42,766 bases of DNA from Polyangium aurulentum (GTDB taxonomy: Bacteria; Myxococcota_A; Polyangia; Polyangiales; Polyangiaceae). The notes beneath the pieces were generated by a model. That model did no database searches. It was not told where the DNA came from and saw only the letters and a program-made list of their open reading frames with translations. Positions 25,413 to 33,764 of this stretch are shown here, piece after piece. The translations under genes were made by a program, and so were the position numbers. Position 1 is the stretch's first letter. Each line of letters opens with the position of its first letter. The stretch lies in NCBI GenBank assembly GCA_945875545.1, contig CAMCKZ010000020.1, positions 1-42,766 on the forward strand. The letters run 5' to 3'.

Positions 25413-26360
25413 ATGGTCGACTATTTTTGTGGGCTCACTTTTCGTCGAACACGGGCCATCGCGATGGTCTTCGCGATCGCTGGGGCCGCAGCCGGTTCCG
25501 GCGAGCTTCTCCGCGTCAAGCTTGGGGCCATCGAAGAGACCATTCCGCAAGCGGAAGGAGAGCGACGCTGGGGCCTCTTGTCGCCGGGGCAGCGGCATGC
25601 CCTCGGGCCCGACGAAGCGGCGCAAAAAACCGCTTTTGCTAGCCTTTTAACCGACGAAACGTTGCTCGCCGCGGAGGCGAAGCGGCTCGAACTACCGAAG
25701 AAGTTCTCCGTCGCCGAGGGGCAGCGCCGCATTCTGGCGCGCGCGGTCATTGATCACGCGACAGCCAGCGTGGGGCCCGCTTCGGCCATCGCATACGAAG
25801 ACGTTGCCGCGTATTACGAAGCACATAAGTCGGCTTATGTGGCACCGGAGCGGGTCCAAGTTTGGCGAATTCTCTGCAAGACCGAGGGCGAGGCGTCGGC
25901 GCTTCTCGCGAAGGTCAAGGCGACGCTTTCGGTGCAAGAGTGGTTCGCCCTCGCGCGCGACCACAGCGCCGATGCGGCAACGAAGTTGCGAGGCGGAAAC
26001 CTCGGTTTTATCGATAGCACCGGCGTGTCAGACGACGCGCCGGTGAGCGCAGATCCCGGGGTCGTTGAGGCGATCAGGGGCGTGCGCGATGGGGCCTTCG
26101 TCGAGCGCCTCGTGCCGGAGCGCGGCTCGTTTGGCATCGTGTGGAGGCGCGCCACGTTGAAGGCCGTGAGCCGTTCGGTGGAAGACGCGGCACCGGCGAT
26201 TCGGGGTGCCCTTTGGCGTGAGCGGGCGACGAAATCCGAAGACGCCGCGGTGAAAAAAATCGTCGCGAACCTGTCGACGGTGGCCCACGTGGACGCCCTC
26301 TCCGCCATCGACGACCGCGTCATCCAGGCGCATGAAGAGGCCAAAAAAGCAAGGAGATAG
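25413..26360 (+). CDS. Exported peptidylprolyl isomerase (parvulin/PpiC type)
   Basis: A 315-residue periplasmic or envelope protein-folding factor. A basic n-region and hydrophobic stretch (FRRTRAIAMVFAIAGAAAG) form a signal peptide or anchor. An N-terminal SurA-like helical region precedes the parvulin domain, recognisable around ERVQVWRILCKTE and LARDHSADAATKLRGGNLGFID. ATG 25413 places the signal peptide near the N-terminus and has AGGT about 12 bases upstream; a GTG at 25356 overlaps the upstream stop and is an alternative. It may help fold outer-membrane proteins. Confidence 0.82.
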   Translation: MVDYFCGLTFRRTRAIAMVFAIAGAAAGSGELLRVKLGAIEETIPQAEGERRWGLLSPGQRHALGPDEAAQKTAFASLLTDETLLAAEAKRLELPKKFSVAEGQRRILARAVIDHATASVGPASAIAYEDVAAYYEAHKSAYVAPERVQVWRILCKTEGEASALLAKVKATLSVQEWFALARDHSADAATKLRGGNLGFIDSTGVSDDAPVSADPGVVEAIRGVRDGAFVERLVPERGSFGIVWRRATLKAVSRSVEDAAPAIRGALWRERATKSEDAAVKKIVANLSTVAHVDALSAIDDRVIQAHEEAKKARR

Positions 26361-26398
26361 CCGCGCGGGCCCGACGGACCGGCTTTGCGCGTGCGGTT

Positions 26399-27844
26399 CT
26401 AGTCGCGGTCGTGGGCGGGGTCGGGGGCTGTTGGCGCCGCGCGCAGCTTCAGGGCAAAACGTGTGCCGCGTTGCGACGACCGTTCGAGGTCCAACCGGCC
26501 GCCGGCCGCTTCCACGAGGCCTCTGCAAATCGATAGCCCGAGGCCCGTGCCGCCTCGCGTTGCCTTCGACGTAACGAAGGGCTCGAAGAGGCGGTCACCC
26601 ACGTCGCGGTGCACACCGGGGCCATCGTCTTCGACGAGGATGCGAACCTGCTCGCCGGAAGCTTCGAGCATGATCAGCACGAGGCCAGGCGAATCCCTGC
26701 TCTCTAGCGCTTCGGCGGCATTGAGAATGAGGTTCAAAAGCACCTGACGAAGCGTGCCTTCGCCCATGCTCACGCGTGCGGTAAGTCGGTCTCCCGCGAG
26801 GGCCAAACGCATGTGCGCATAGCGCCGCTGCGGCTCAAAAAAGCGAATCAAGTCGTCGACCACGCCGAGGGGCTCGCACGATTCTTCCGGTGCATCGCGG
26901 GCCGGAAGGTCCGGGCGGGAAAAGTCGAGGAGGCCCCGAACGATGGCGGCGATGCGTTCATGTTCCGAGCGAATTCGCTCAAGAAAGTCGCGCTCTTGTT
27001 CCTCGGGCAGATCCCCCGCAAGCACCAGATCCAAGAGCGCGAGAATGGCCGTTAGCGGATTGCCGATCTCGTGCGCGAGCCCCGCCGACAGGCGACCCAC
27101 GGCAGCAAGGCGCTCGGCTTGAAGGAGCTGTTGCCGCGTGTCGGCCAGGGCGGCGTTGGTTCGTTTCAGTTCATCGTTGGCTGCCTCCGTGAGCGCAAGA
27201 CGTTCGGCCACATCGAGCTCGCGCGTGCGAAGGCTTAAGACCATGGCCCCGATAGCATCATCAAGTGCGCGAATTTCCTCGACGCGCGAGCCGGCAGGCG
27301 GCACATCTGAAAGGCGGGGCAGGGCCGTTCGCCCTTCGCCCACGCGATTGGCCTCGTCCGCGAGGGCCCGAAGTGGACGCGCCACGACGAGCGCCAGCAC
27401 CAGCGACGTCGCCGCAAAAACGGTGATGGCGGCCAGTGCGAGGAGCGCGTTCGCGATGCGAAGAGGCGTGGACGGACGATCGTTCGAGGCGCGCACGACG
27501 CACACGCGCGAGCCTTCGTCCCCCGCGCAGGCCGCCGACGAAGGCATGGTTGTGAGATGCTCAAGGCCCGGGGGGCAAATGCCCGCGCATGCGGAACTCT
27601 TGCAAATACAGGCGAAATCCGATGTGAGGAGCCGATCGATGGGCACCCCAGCTCGAACCGCCTCGTGGGCGAGACGCGCGGATTCTTCGAGTCCGCGGTG
27701 TGCCTCGAGGTTCGTGGCAATGGCGACGAGATCGCCGGTGATGCGGCGAAAGGGAACGACCACGAGCGCGATGGCCACGGCCACGCTCACCAACAAAAAC
27801 ACGCGCAGAGGAAAGGAGCGCGGGGCGGCGACGGGGTCAGTCAT
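26399..27844 (-). CDS. Sensor histidine kinase with cysteine-rich external loop
   Basis: A 481-residue membrane kinase. Helix 1 spans about 13-31, an external loop about 34-128, helix 2 about 131-154, then HAMP, a dimerisation helix with His258 in GLAHEIGNPL, N-box Asn375, DDGPG (406-410) and GGTGLGLSICRG. The loop has six cysteines: C79-x-C81-x4-C86-x3-C90, then C106 and C115. That spacing suggests a metal or redox site in the sensor. ATG 27844 overlaps the feoA stop by eight bases, placing the kinase in an operon with FeoA and a ribbon protein. No response regulator gene is adjacent. Confidence 0.88.
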   Translation of the reverse strand: MTDPVAAPRSFPLRVFLLVSVAVAIALVVVPFRRITGDLVAIATNLEAHRGLEESARLAHEAVRAGVPIDRLLTSDFACICKSSACAGICPPGLEHLTTMPSSAACAGDEGSRVCVVRASNDRPSTPLRIANALLALAAITVFAATSLVLALVVARPLRALADEANRVGEGRTALPRLSDVPPAGSRVEEIRALDDAIGAMVLSLRTRELDVAERLALTEAANDELKRTNAALADTRQQLLQAERLAAVGRLSAGLAHEIGNPLTAILALLDLVLAGDLPEEQERDFLERIRSEHERIAAIVRGLLDFSRPDLPARDAPEESCEPLGVVDDLIRFFEPQRRYAHMRLALAGDRLTARVSMGEGTLRQVLLNLILNAAEALESRDSPGLVLIMLEASGEQVRILVEDDGPGVHRDVGDRLFEPFVTSKATRGGTGLGLSICRGLVEAAGGRLDLERSSQRGTRFALKLRAAPTAPDPAHDRD

Positions 27845-28073
27845 CGGTGGTTGTAAGATGCACGACGATGCCTCGCGCCAGATCTTCTTCCAAGGCGAGG
27901 AGCGAGTCGTCCGAGCGAATGACGTACACCGGGTATCGCTGATCCACGGCGATTTCCATGCCTGGAACGATTCCAAGGGCCGCCAAGCGATCGACGCGGG
28001 CAGGCGGAAGGTCGATGGCACCGATGATGGCGGAGGCGCCGATCGGAATCTGCGACAGGCGAAGGTCGGTCAT
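27837..28073 (-). CDS. feoA: FeoA-family ferrous iron transport accessory protein
   Basis: A 78-residue SH3-like protein of the FeoA family. It has the typical pattern of a Leu-rich start (LSQIPIGASAIIGAI), a LAALGIVPGMEIAV core and a SLLALEEDLARGIVV C-terminal strand. FeoA normally supports the FeoB iron permease, but no FeoB is in the window. Its ATG overlaps the upstream ribbon gene stop by four bases, and its stop overlaps the kinase start. FeoA domains also occur as metal-binding parts of regulators, so a signalling role with the kinase is possible. Confidence 0.85.
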   Translation of the reverse strand: MTDLRLSQIPIGASAIIGAIDLPPARVDRLAALGIVPGMEIAVDQRYPVYVIRSDDSLLALEEDLARGIVVHLTTTDD

Positions 28074-28264
28074 GTTCGACCGAGCGCGTTCCTGGGCTTC
28101 AGAAGGCTCTTCACGAGCTCCACGAGGCGGGAGGTGGGTGGAAACTCGTAGCCGCACGCGGGGCACGTGACGAGGCCGCAGCCCTTGGAGATAGGGCAGC
28201 CCGCTTGGCAGGCGGCGCCTTCCTCGTTGGTAAAATCGTGACCGCACATTCCGCAGGAAATCAT
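28070..28264 (-). CDS. Small seven-cysteine ribbon protein next to FeoA
   Basis: A 64-residue protein with cysteines at 4, 7, 19, 23, 29, 34 and 37: CGMC at the start, CQAGC and KGCG in the middle, and a rubredoxin-like CPACGYEFP. Four of these are enough for a zinc or iron site. Small proteins of this type are often found beside FeoA in bacterial genomes (recalled, not searched). ATG 28264 is the start that begins this domain; the longer open frame to 28507 is not convincing. It overlaps feoA by four bases. Confidence 0.75.
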   Translation of the reverse strand: MISCGMCGHDFTNEEGAACQAGCPISKGCGLVTCPACGYEFPPTSRLVELVKSLLKPRNALGRT

Positions 28265-28376
28265 CGCTGCAGTCGAGCTTAGGACTTGCGGGGCGAGAGT
28301 CACGCAGGAACGCCCGCGCGGGCATCTTCGCGTCGGGCCCAGGTCACGGCGACGCGCGGGATTGTCCGACGGACCC

Positions 28377-28682
28377 TTAGGACCGGGACTGTTCCGTTTC
28401 GATCCGTCGCGCCTCGTCGAACGCAGCCAGGCCCACTTTGAGGGCTGCATCCAGTGTGTCGCGATGCATACCTCCGACAGCCGCCATAACACCGGACTGA
28501 TACGCAAGCTGCATGGCCATGGAAACCGCGTAGTCGTGCTTCTCGACCTCGGTCGACCCGAGCGAATCTACCCAGCGTCGCAGCCACGTTTCGCAGTGTG
28601 TTTCCAGGGCATCGAAGGCTTCTTGAGCTTCGCGGTCGGGCACGTTGCCGAATTTGAGAAACATGGCCTCGCAGGCTTGCAC
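28377..28682 (-). CDS. Hypothetical helical protein
   Basis: An open frame of up to 101 residues, from GTG 28682 or more likely ATG 28664 (95 residues). It is largely helical, with Asp/Glu/Arg and Met-rich segments and no signal peptide or known motif. It ends just over 110 bases before the ribbon-FeoA-kinase unit on the same strand and is divergent from pirin. I do not recognise it; reading frame quality is reasonable but the start is uncertain. Confidence 0.5.
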   Translation of the reverse strand: MQACEAMFLKFGNVPDREAQEAFDALETHCETWLRRWVDSLGSTEVEKHDYAVSMAMQLAYQSGVMAAVGGMHRDTLDAALKVGLAAFDEARRIETEQSRS

Positions 28683-28742
28683 GGGCGCGCGGGCGGGGCC
28701 AAGCTTCGGCGGCCCCGCGCCAAGACGACCTGAAATTGCATC

Positions 28743-29669
28743 ATGCCGAACGACACGAACCCCGACGCACGCGCACCAAGCGCCCCTTCACACTCCCGAA
28801 CCCGGCCCGTTGACGCGGTCTTTTCGCGGCCCCAACTTCACTGGGTGGGCGATGGATTCCGCGTGGCGGGGTACATGAATGTCGTCCCGAATGCGGCGCG
28901 GCGTTTGAGTCCGTTTCTGCTCCTCGACTACCACCCGCCGTACTTTTATGAGGCAATAACCAGGGCACGCGGCGTTGGCGTGCACCCGCATCGGGGCTTC
29001 GAGACGGTCACGATCGCGTGGGAGGGCCGCGTCGCGCACCACGACAGCACGGGCGCTGGCGGCATCATCGGTCCCGGCGACGTGCAGTGGATGCGCGCGG
29101 CGAGCGGGATTCTTCACAAGGAATTTCATGAGGCCGCGTGGGCAAAAGAGGGTGGCACCATGCACATGGCGCAGCTCTGGGTGAATCTTCCCCGGAGTGA
29201 AAAAATGGGCCCTCCGAGCTACCAGCCCCTCAGCGCGGGCGACATGGGCCTCGTCACGCTTGCGGACGACGCAGGCGTCGTGCGCATTATTGCTGGGGAA
29301 TTTGCAGGCGTTCGCGGGCCCGCGCGAACCGCCACTCGGGTCAACTTGTTCGATGCGCAGCTTCGCGCCGGCGGGCGCGTCACGTTCACGATTCCCCCGA
29401 AAGACAACATCGCGGCCCTCGTGATGCGCGGCGCGGTCCTCGTCAACGGCGTCGCGCGTGCAGGACTGGACACGTTGGTGCTCTTCGAGAACGCCGGCGA
29501 CACCATCGTTATCGAGGCCGCCGAAGACAGTCACGTGCTCCTGATGGGGGGCGAACCCATCGACGAACCGATTTTTCAGCACGGGCCGTTCGTCATGACG
29601 ACGCGCGAGGAAATCGTTCAAGCTTACGAAGACTTTCACAGCGGCAAGTTCGGCTTCCTAGCGAATTAG
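28743..29669 (+). CDS. Pirin-family cupin protein
   Basis: A 308-residue double cupin. The metal ligands match the pirin pattern: His81 and His83 in HPHRGFET, then His125 and Glu127 in GILHKE. Pirins bind iron and include quercetin dioxygenases and redox-sensitive regulators; which role applies is not visible. It stands alone, between the divergent hypothetical gene and the iron-receptor cluster. Confidence 0.92.
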   Translation: MPNDTNPDARAPSAPSHSRTRPVDAVFSRPQLHWVGDGFRVAGYMNVVPNAARRLSPFLLLDYHPPYFYEAITRARGVGVHPHRGFETVTIAWEGRVAHHDSTGAGGIIGPGDVQWMRAASGILHKEFHEAAWAKEGGTMHMAQLWVNLPRSEKMGPPSYQPLSAGDMGLVTLADDAGVVRIIAGEFAGVRGPARTATRVNLFDAQLRAGGRVTFTIPPKDNIAALVMRGAVLVNGVARAGLDTLVLFENAGDTIVIEAAEDSHVLLMGGEPIDEPIFQHGPFVMTTREEIVQAYEDFHSGKFGFLAN

Positions 29670-29776
29670 CTGGGCTTCTCTGGGCCGGCAGCCCCGTTTC
29701 GACCTCCGCGCTGGGGGCTGGGTTCAATGACCACTTGACGCCAGCCTCGGATTGTCCTAGGGGCTTATTGAAAGTG

Positions 29777-32146
29777 ATGTTCAACTTCGTTAACAGAAAC
29801 ACCAAGCGCTTTGCCCACGTTTTCGCGGGCTTTTCGTTGGTGGCTCTGTCGGGCGCCCGCGCGCAGGCCAGCGACCATGCCGCGTCGCCGGAACCTTCGC
29901 CCCCCGCTGAGGCCGCCCCAGCTCCCCCAGCTCCCACAGCTCCCACAGCCCCCACAGCCCCCGTCGCCCCCGCCGCGGAACCTGAGGACGATGACGAGGG
30001 CCTCGACGACGCAACGGCAGCCGCGCCGGAGCCATCCAACGAGCACACCATACCAAAACCAGACGAGGTACGTGTTAACGGAAGCAAGGCCTCGCGCGCC
30101 AGTGGTTCCGTGCAGGTTATCAAGGAAAAACAGCTCAAACGCTTCAAGTACGACGACGTCCACGCGGTGCTCGCGCAAGTGCCCGGCGTGTACACCCGGG
30201 GCGAAGATGGGGTGGGGCTTCGGCCCAACATCGGCCTTCGGGGCGTGAATCCCGACAGGTCCAAGAAAGTGACGCTGACCGAAGACGGCGTGCTCCTGGC
30301 ACCGGCGCCCTATTCGGCACCCGCGGCGTATTACTTTCCTCTTATGTCACGCATCACAGGTATGCGTATTGTAAAGGGAAGTGCCGCGATAGGAGAGGGA
30401 CCCCAAACGATCGCGGGCGCCATCGACTTGACCACCCGGTCGATCCCGGGCCTGGCGGCGGGCGAGCTTGAGCTTGGCGCGGGGCAATTTGGCTACGAGC
30501 GCCTCCGCGGTTGGTTCGGTTCCAGCGACGAAAAGACAGGTTTTCTCCTAGAGGGCGCGCAAATGGGGTCGTCGGGCTTCAAAGAGCTTCCGACCGGCGC
30601 GGACACGGGTTTTTCGCGCAACGAGTGGATGTTCAAGGCGTCGCATGAACTGGAGCACCGCGAAGACCGGAGGCAAGAACTGCGGTTCAAGGCCATCTAC
30701 TCGGACGAGACCTCCAACGAGACGTACCTCGGCCTGTCGGACAGCGACTTTCGCGCGAATCCGAATCGGCGGTACGGCGTGTCTGCCCTCGACCAAATGC
30801 GGAATCACCGCACGGCTCTCGCCCTGACCCACGAGCTCACGCTGGGGCAAAATCTTACCCTGACGACCACGGCGTATCGCAGCGATTTTACCCGCGCTTG
30901 GCGCAAAGTGAACGGCTTTCGCGGGGCCGATCTCTTCGACGTGCTCGGCCCAACGGCGTCGGCGCGCAATGCCGTATTTGTCTCTCTGTTGCGCGGGCAA
31001 GGCGAGTCGTCGAGCAGCGACGAGGCTCTTTTCGTCGGCGTCAATGATCGAACCTACTTTGCCCACGGCGTGCAATCGCGTCTGCGCTGGGCTTTCGACA
31101 CCGGCGCCATGAGTCACCGCTTCGAGGCGGGGATTCGCGCCCACCAAGATGGCCTCACGCGCCGCCACTCCCAAGACGCCTTTCGCATCGTGAATGGCCA
31201 GCTAATTCCCGAAGGAAGCGCCACGGTCACCACCGCCTTCAACGACGCGATGACGACCGCGATCGCGGTGCACGCCCTCGATGCCGTCACGTGGAACGTC
31301 TTCACGCTGACCCCGGGCGTGCGCGTGGAGGCCTTCCGGCAAGCCTTCACCGATCGCTCGAACGGAGGGCCGTCGTCCTCCCTCACGAGCGCCGTTCTCA
31401 TTCCTGGTGTCGGCGCGTTTGCGGGACTGACGAAACATCTCGGCGTCCTCGCCGGCGTTCATCGGGGGTTCAGTCCGCCGGCACCGGGCAGTGCGAACAC
31501 CACGCGTTCCGAGCTCAGTACAAATTATGAGGGCGGAATTCGCTGGGTTCGCGGGGCAGAACGTCTTGAGGCGATTGCATTCTACAACGACTACCAAAAC
31601 ATCACCGACGTATGCACGCTGTCTAGCGGCTGCATAGACGCAAACCTCGACCGTCAATTCAACGGCGGGCGCGCGCGCATTTACGGCCTTGAGGCTTCCG
31701 GCGAACACGACTTTGCGGTTGGTGCGCTGCGCGTTCCGATCATTGCAAGCTACACGTATACGCGGTCGGCGTTTCTCACCGATTTCGTTTCCGCCGATCC
31801 CTTTTTTGGCACCGTGAAGCGCGGCGACGAGCTTCCGTATTTGCCCCGCCACCAGGGCAGCGTCACCGTTGGTGTTGAGGGAAAAGACTGGGCATTGTCG
31901 GGCATCGGCAACTACCTCGCGGCCATGCGCGAGGAGGCGGGCGCGGGCGCCGTCTCAGACGTTCTGCACACCGATCGCCAGTACTGGTTCGACGTCAGCG
32001 GGCGCGCCCGCCTCGGCGAAAACATCACGCTGCAAGTGAACGGGCGAAACATTCTTGGCGACCAGTTCATCGTTTCACACCGCCCCTTCGGCGCCCGTCC
32101 GAACGCCCCGCGCTGGATTCAAGCGGGCCTGACCGTCACTTTTTAA
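29777..32146 (+). CDS. TonB-dependent outer-membrane receptor, FecA-like
   Basis: A 789-residue outer-membrane beta-barrel. A signal peptide (NTKRFAHVFAGFSLVALSG) is followed by a Pro/Ala/Thr-rich linker and an acidic patch, a possible TonB box near DEVRVNG, and the plug domain with VLAQVPGVYTRGEDG, LRGVNPDRSKKVTLTEDG and PQTIAGAIDL. Those plug sequences resemble ferric-dicitrate receptors, so iron-chelate uptake is the best guess. It ends in an aromatic residue (LTVTF), as expected for barrel insertion. ATG 29777 is preferred over the GTG/ATG starts upstream because it begins the signal peptide. Confidence 0.92.
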   Translation: MFNFVNRNTKRFAHVFAGFSLVALSGARAQASDHAASPEPSPPAEAAPAPPAPTAPTAPTAPVAPAAEPEDDDEGLDDATAAAPEPSNEHTIPKPDEVRVNGSKASRASGSVQVIKEKQLKRFKYDDVHAVLAQVPGVYTRGEDGVGLRPNIGLRGVNPDRSKKVTLTEDGVLLAPAPYSAPAAYYFPLMSRITGMRIVKGSAAIGEGPQTIAGAIDLTTRSIPGLAAGELELGAGQFGYERLRGWFGSSDEKTGFLLEGAQMGSSGFKELPTGADTGFSRNEWMFKASHELEHREDRRQELRFKAIYSDETSNETYLGLSDSDFRANPNRRYGVSALDQMRNHRTALALTHELTLGQNLTLTTTAYRSDFTRAWRKVNGFRGADLFDVLGPTASARNAVFVSLLRGQGESSSSDEALFVGVNDRTYFAHGVQSRLRWAFDTGAMSHRFEAGIRAHQDGLTRRHSQDAFRIVNGQLIPEGSATVTTAFNDAMTTAIAVHALDAVTWNVFTLTPGVRVEAFRQAFTDRSNGGPSSSLTSAVLIPGVGAFAGLTKHLGVLAGVHRGFSPPAPGSANTTRSELSTNYEGGIRWVRGAERLEAIAFYNDYQNITDVCTLSSGCIDANLDRQFNGGRARIYGLEASGEHDFAVGALRVPIIASYTYTRSAFLTDFVSADPFFGTVKRGDELPYLPRHQGSVTVGVEGKDWALSGIGNYLAAMREEAGAGAVSDVLHTDRQYWFDVSGRARLGENITLQVNGRNILGDQFIVSHRPFGARPNAPRWIQAGLTVTF
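29922..29976 (+). repeat. 9-bp Pro-Thr-Ala coding repeats
   Basis: Near-repeats of GCTCCCACA/GCCCCCACA encode a Pro-Ala-Pro-Thr run in the receptor's linker before the plug domain. The copies are imperfect and in frame, so the array alters linker length only. Confidence 0.7.
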
Positions 32147-32194
32147 CCCTTAATCACCCTTTTCCATCTCGCACATCGTTACGAAATATCGTCT

Positions 32195-33739
32195 ATGAAA
32201 TTTGCACAAACTTCTGCTTTTTTTCTCGCTATTGTCTACGCAGGCCTCGGCGGTGCGGTCTTCGCGGCGTGCGGTTCCGGCGACGCCGCCACGGCGTCCG
32301 CGACCCCGGACGGTGCGGCTCCCATCGACGGATCAACGGCCAGCGGCGGCGACGGCGGCGATGGCGGGGTGACGGCCGACGGTTCGTCCGATGCCTCCGA
32401 TGCCTCCGATGCCTCCGATGCAAGGGTGGTGGACGCAGGCTCCACGATGGCCGCGCAAGTGCTGCTGCGCCCCCTTTCGCCGACCGGCGCCGATCGGTTT
32501 TTTGGCGTCACCTACGATGCGCAGAACCGCATTGTGGCCGTGGGGCAGGTGTGTCCGGAGGGTACCGGGGGCGACTGTGAGAGCGCGATTGCCAGGTTTT
32601 TGCCTGATGGTTCTCCCGACCTCGCGTTCGGCGCGGCGGGGGTCGTCAAGAGAAATCTTGCGGCCGGAACGAGCGGAGAGACGGCGCGCGGCGTCCTTGT
32701 CACCGCCGACGGCAAGATTGTGATTGCGGCCATTGGCGAGGAGCAGGGGGCGGCCGACGCCCGTGAGCGCGACGTGTATCTTGCACGCTTTCTGAGCACC
32801 GGCGCCATCGACACTTCTTTCGGCACCAACGGCGTCGCGGTCTTCAATCTTGCGCCGGGAAAACTCGTCGGCACGGCGTACAAAACCGACGCCCAGGTTG
32901 GCCTGGCCGCCGACGCGACGGGGCGACTCTACGTCAGCGGTTCGGCGCTGGCCATAGGTCGAAATGACAGCGATTTTGCAGTACTTCGTTGCAGCGCGGA
33001 CGGCGTGCGCGACGCGTCTTTCGGCACGGGCGGTCTCTTCACCCTCGACATCTCGAACGCCGATGCCTCGGCGCGAACCCTCGCGATTTCCCCAAGCGGG
33101 CAAGTCGTTGCCGCGGGGTACATGACGGAATCCGGCGGTGCCATTGTGCCTGTAGTCTACAGGCTTTCGGCCGGCGGCCTTCTCGACACGTCGTTCGGTG
33201 TGGGGGGCGTCTTTACCCAGGCGGTTTTGGCCGCGCAAACCGAGGCCTACGACGTCGCGTTTCAGGGCGACCGCCTCGTCACCAACGGCTACGGGCGCGG
33301 AACGACCAGCGAAGAATTTGACTATATTTCCCTGCGAATAACCGGGTCGGGTGCCCTCGATACCACCTTCGGCACAAGCGGTTTTGTCCGCGTCGATCGG
33401 AACGGTTTCAAGGATCAGGGGCGCGCCGTTGTGGTGCTCGCCGATAAGCGCGTGCTCCTCGTCGGTTCGGGCCGCGCCACCGCGAATGACGCGGACGGAA
33501 TGCTTGTACTCCTCACGGAAAATGGAACGCCGGACACGGCGCTCGGCGCGCGCGGTCAACGCCTCTTTGACCTCGGTGGCACGAACGACACCCTGAGCGC
33601 CGCGGCGAAATCCTCCGATGGACTACGGGCCGTGGCGGTCGGAACGCGAGCATTTTTGCCCGCAGCCGCCGATGCGGGCGTCGACGCTGGCACGGTCAAA
33701 GACGACGACGGCGCCCTCGTGATCGTGAATCTCCGCTAG
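32195..33739 (+). CDS. Delta-60 repeat lipoprotein
   Basis: A 514-residue exported protein, probably a lipoprotein with Cys26 (the lipobox VFAAC is slightly atypical). A Gly/Ser/Asp-rich linker leads to a beta-propeller-like domain with six delta-60 units, each marked by a phrase like GAIDTSFGTNGV (around LPDGSPDLAFG, GAIDTSFG, GVRDASFG, GLLDTSFG, GALDTTFG and GTPDTALG). Such repeats are common in large myxobacterial surface proteins; the ligand is unknown. It begins 48 bases after the receptor stop and is followed at 25 bases by the imelysin gene, so the three are likely co-transcribed. Confidence 0.87.
   Translation: MKFAQTSAFFLAIVYAGLGGAVFAACGSGDAATASATPDGAAPIDGSTASGGDGGDGGVTADGSSDASDASDASDARVVDAGSTMAAQVLLRPLSPTGADRFFGVTYDAQNRIVAVGQVCPEGTGGDCESAIARFLPDGSPDLAFGAAGVVKRNLAAGTSGETARGVLVTADGKIVIAAIGEEQGAADARERDVYLARFLSTGAIDTSFGTNGVAVFNLAPGKLVGTAYKTDAQVGLAADATGRLYVSGSALAIGRNDSDFAVLRCSADGVRDASFGTGGLFTLDISNADASARTLAISPSGQVVAAGYMTESGGAIVPVVYRLSAGGLLDTSFGVGGVFTQAVLAAQTEAYDVAFQGDRLVTNGYGRGTTSEEFDYISLRITGSGALDTTFGTSGFVRVDRNGFKDQGRAVVVLADKRVLLVGSGRATANDADGMLVLLTENGTPDTALGARGQRLFDLGGTNDTLSAAAKSSDGLRAVAVGTRAFLPAAADAGVDAGTVKDDDGALVIVNLR
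32387..32422 (+). repeat. 9-bp Ser-Asp-Ala coding tandem repeat (4 copies)
   Basis: Four copies of TCCGATGCC (the last ends in A) encode Ser-Asp-Ala in the linker of the delta-60 lipoprotein. The repeat is in frame and only affects linker length. Confidence 0.9.
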
Positions 33740-33764
33740 CAGACGCTCGGAAAGAACTGCCACC

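Noticed and set aside
29735-29800. Possible Fur box ahead of the TonB-dependent receptor (TGAAAGTGATGTTCA)
   Set aside because: The two halves agree at only five of seven positions and match the Fur consensus poorly; it overlaps the start codon. Iron control of this unit stays unproven.
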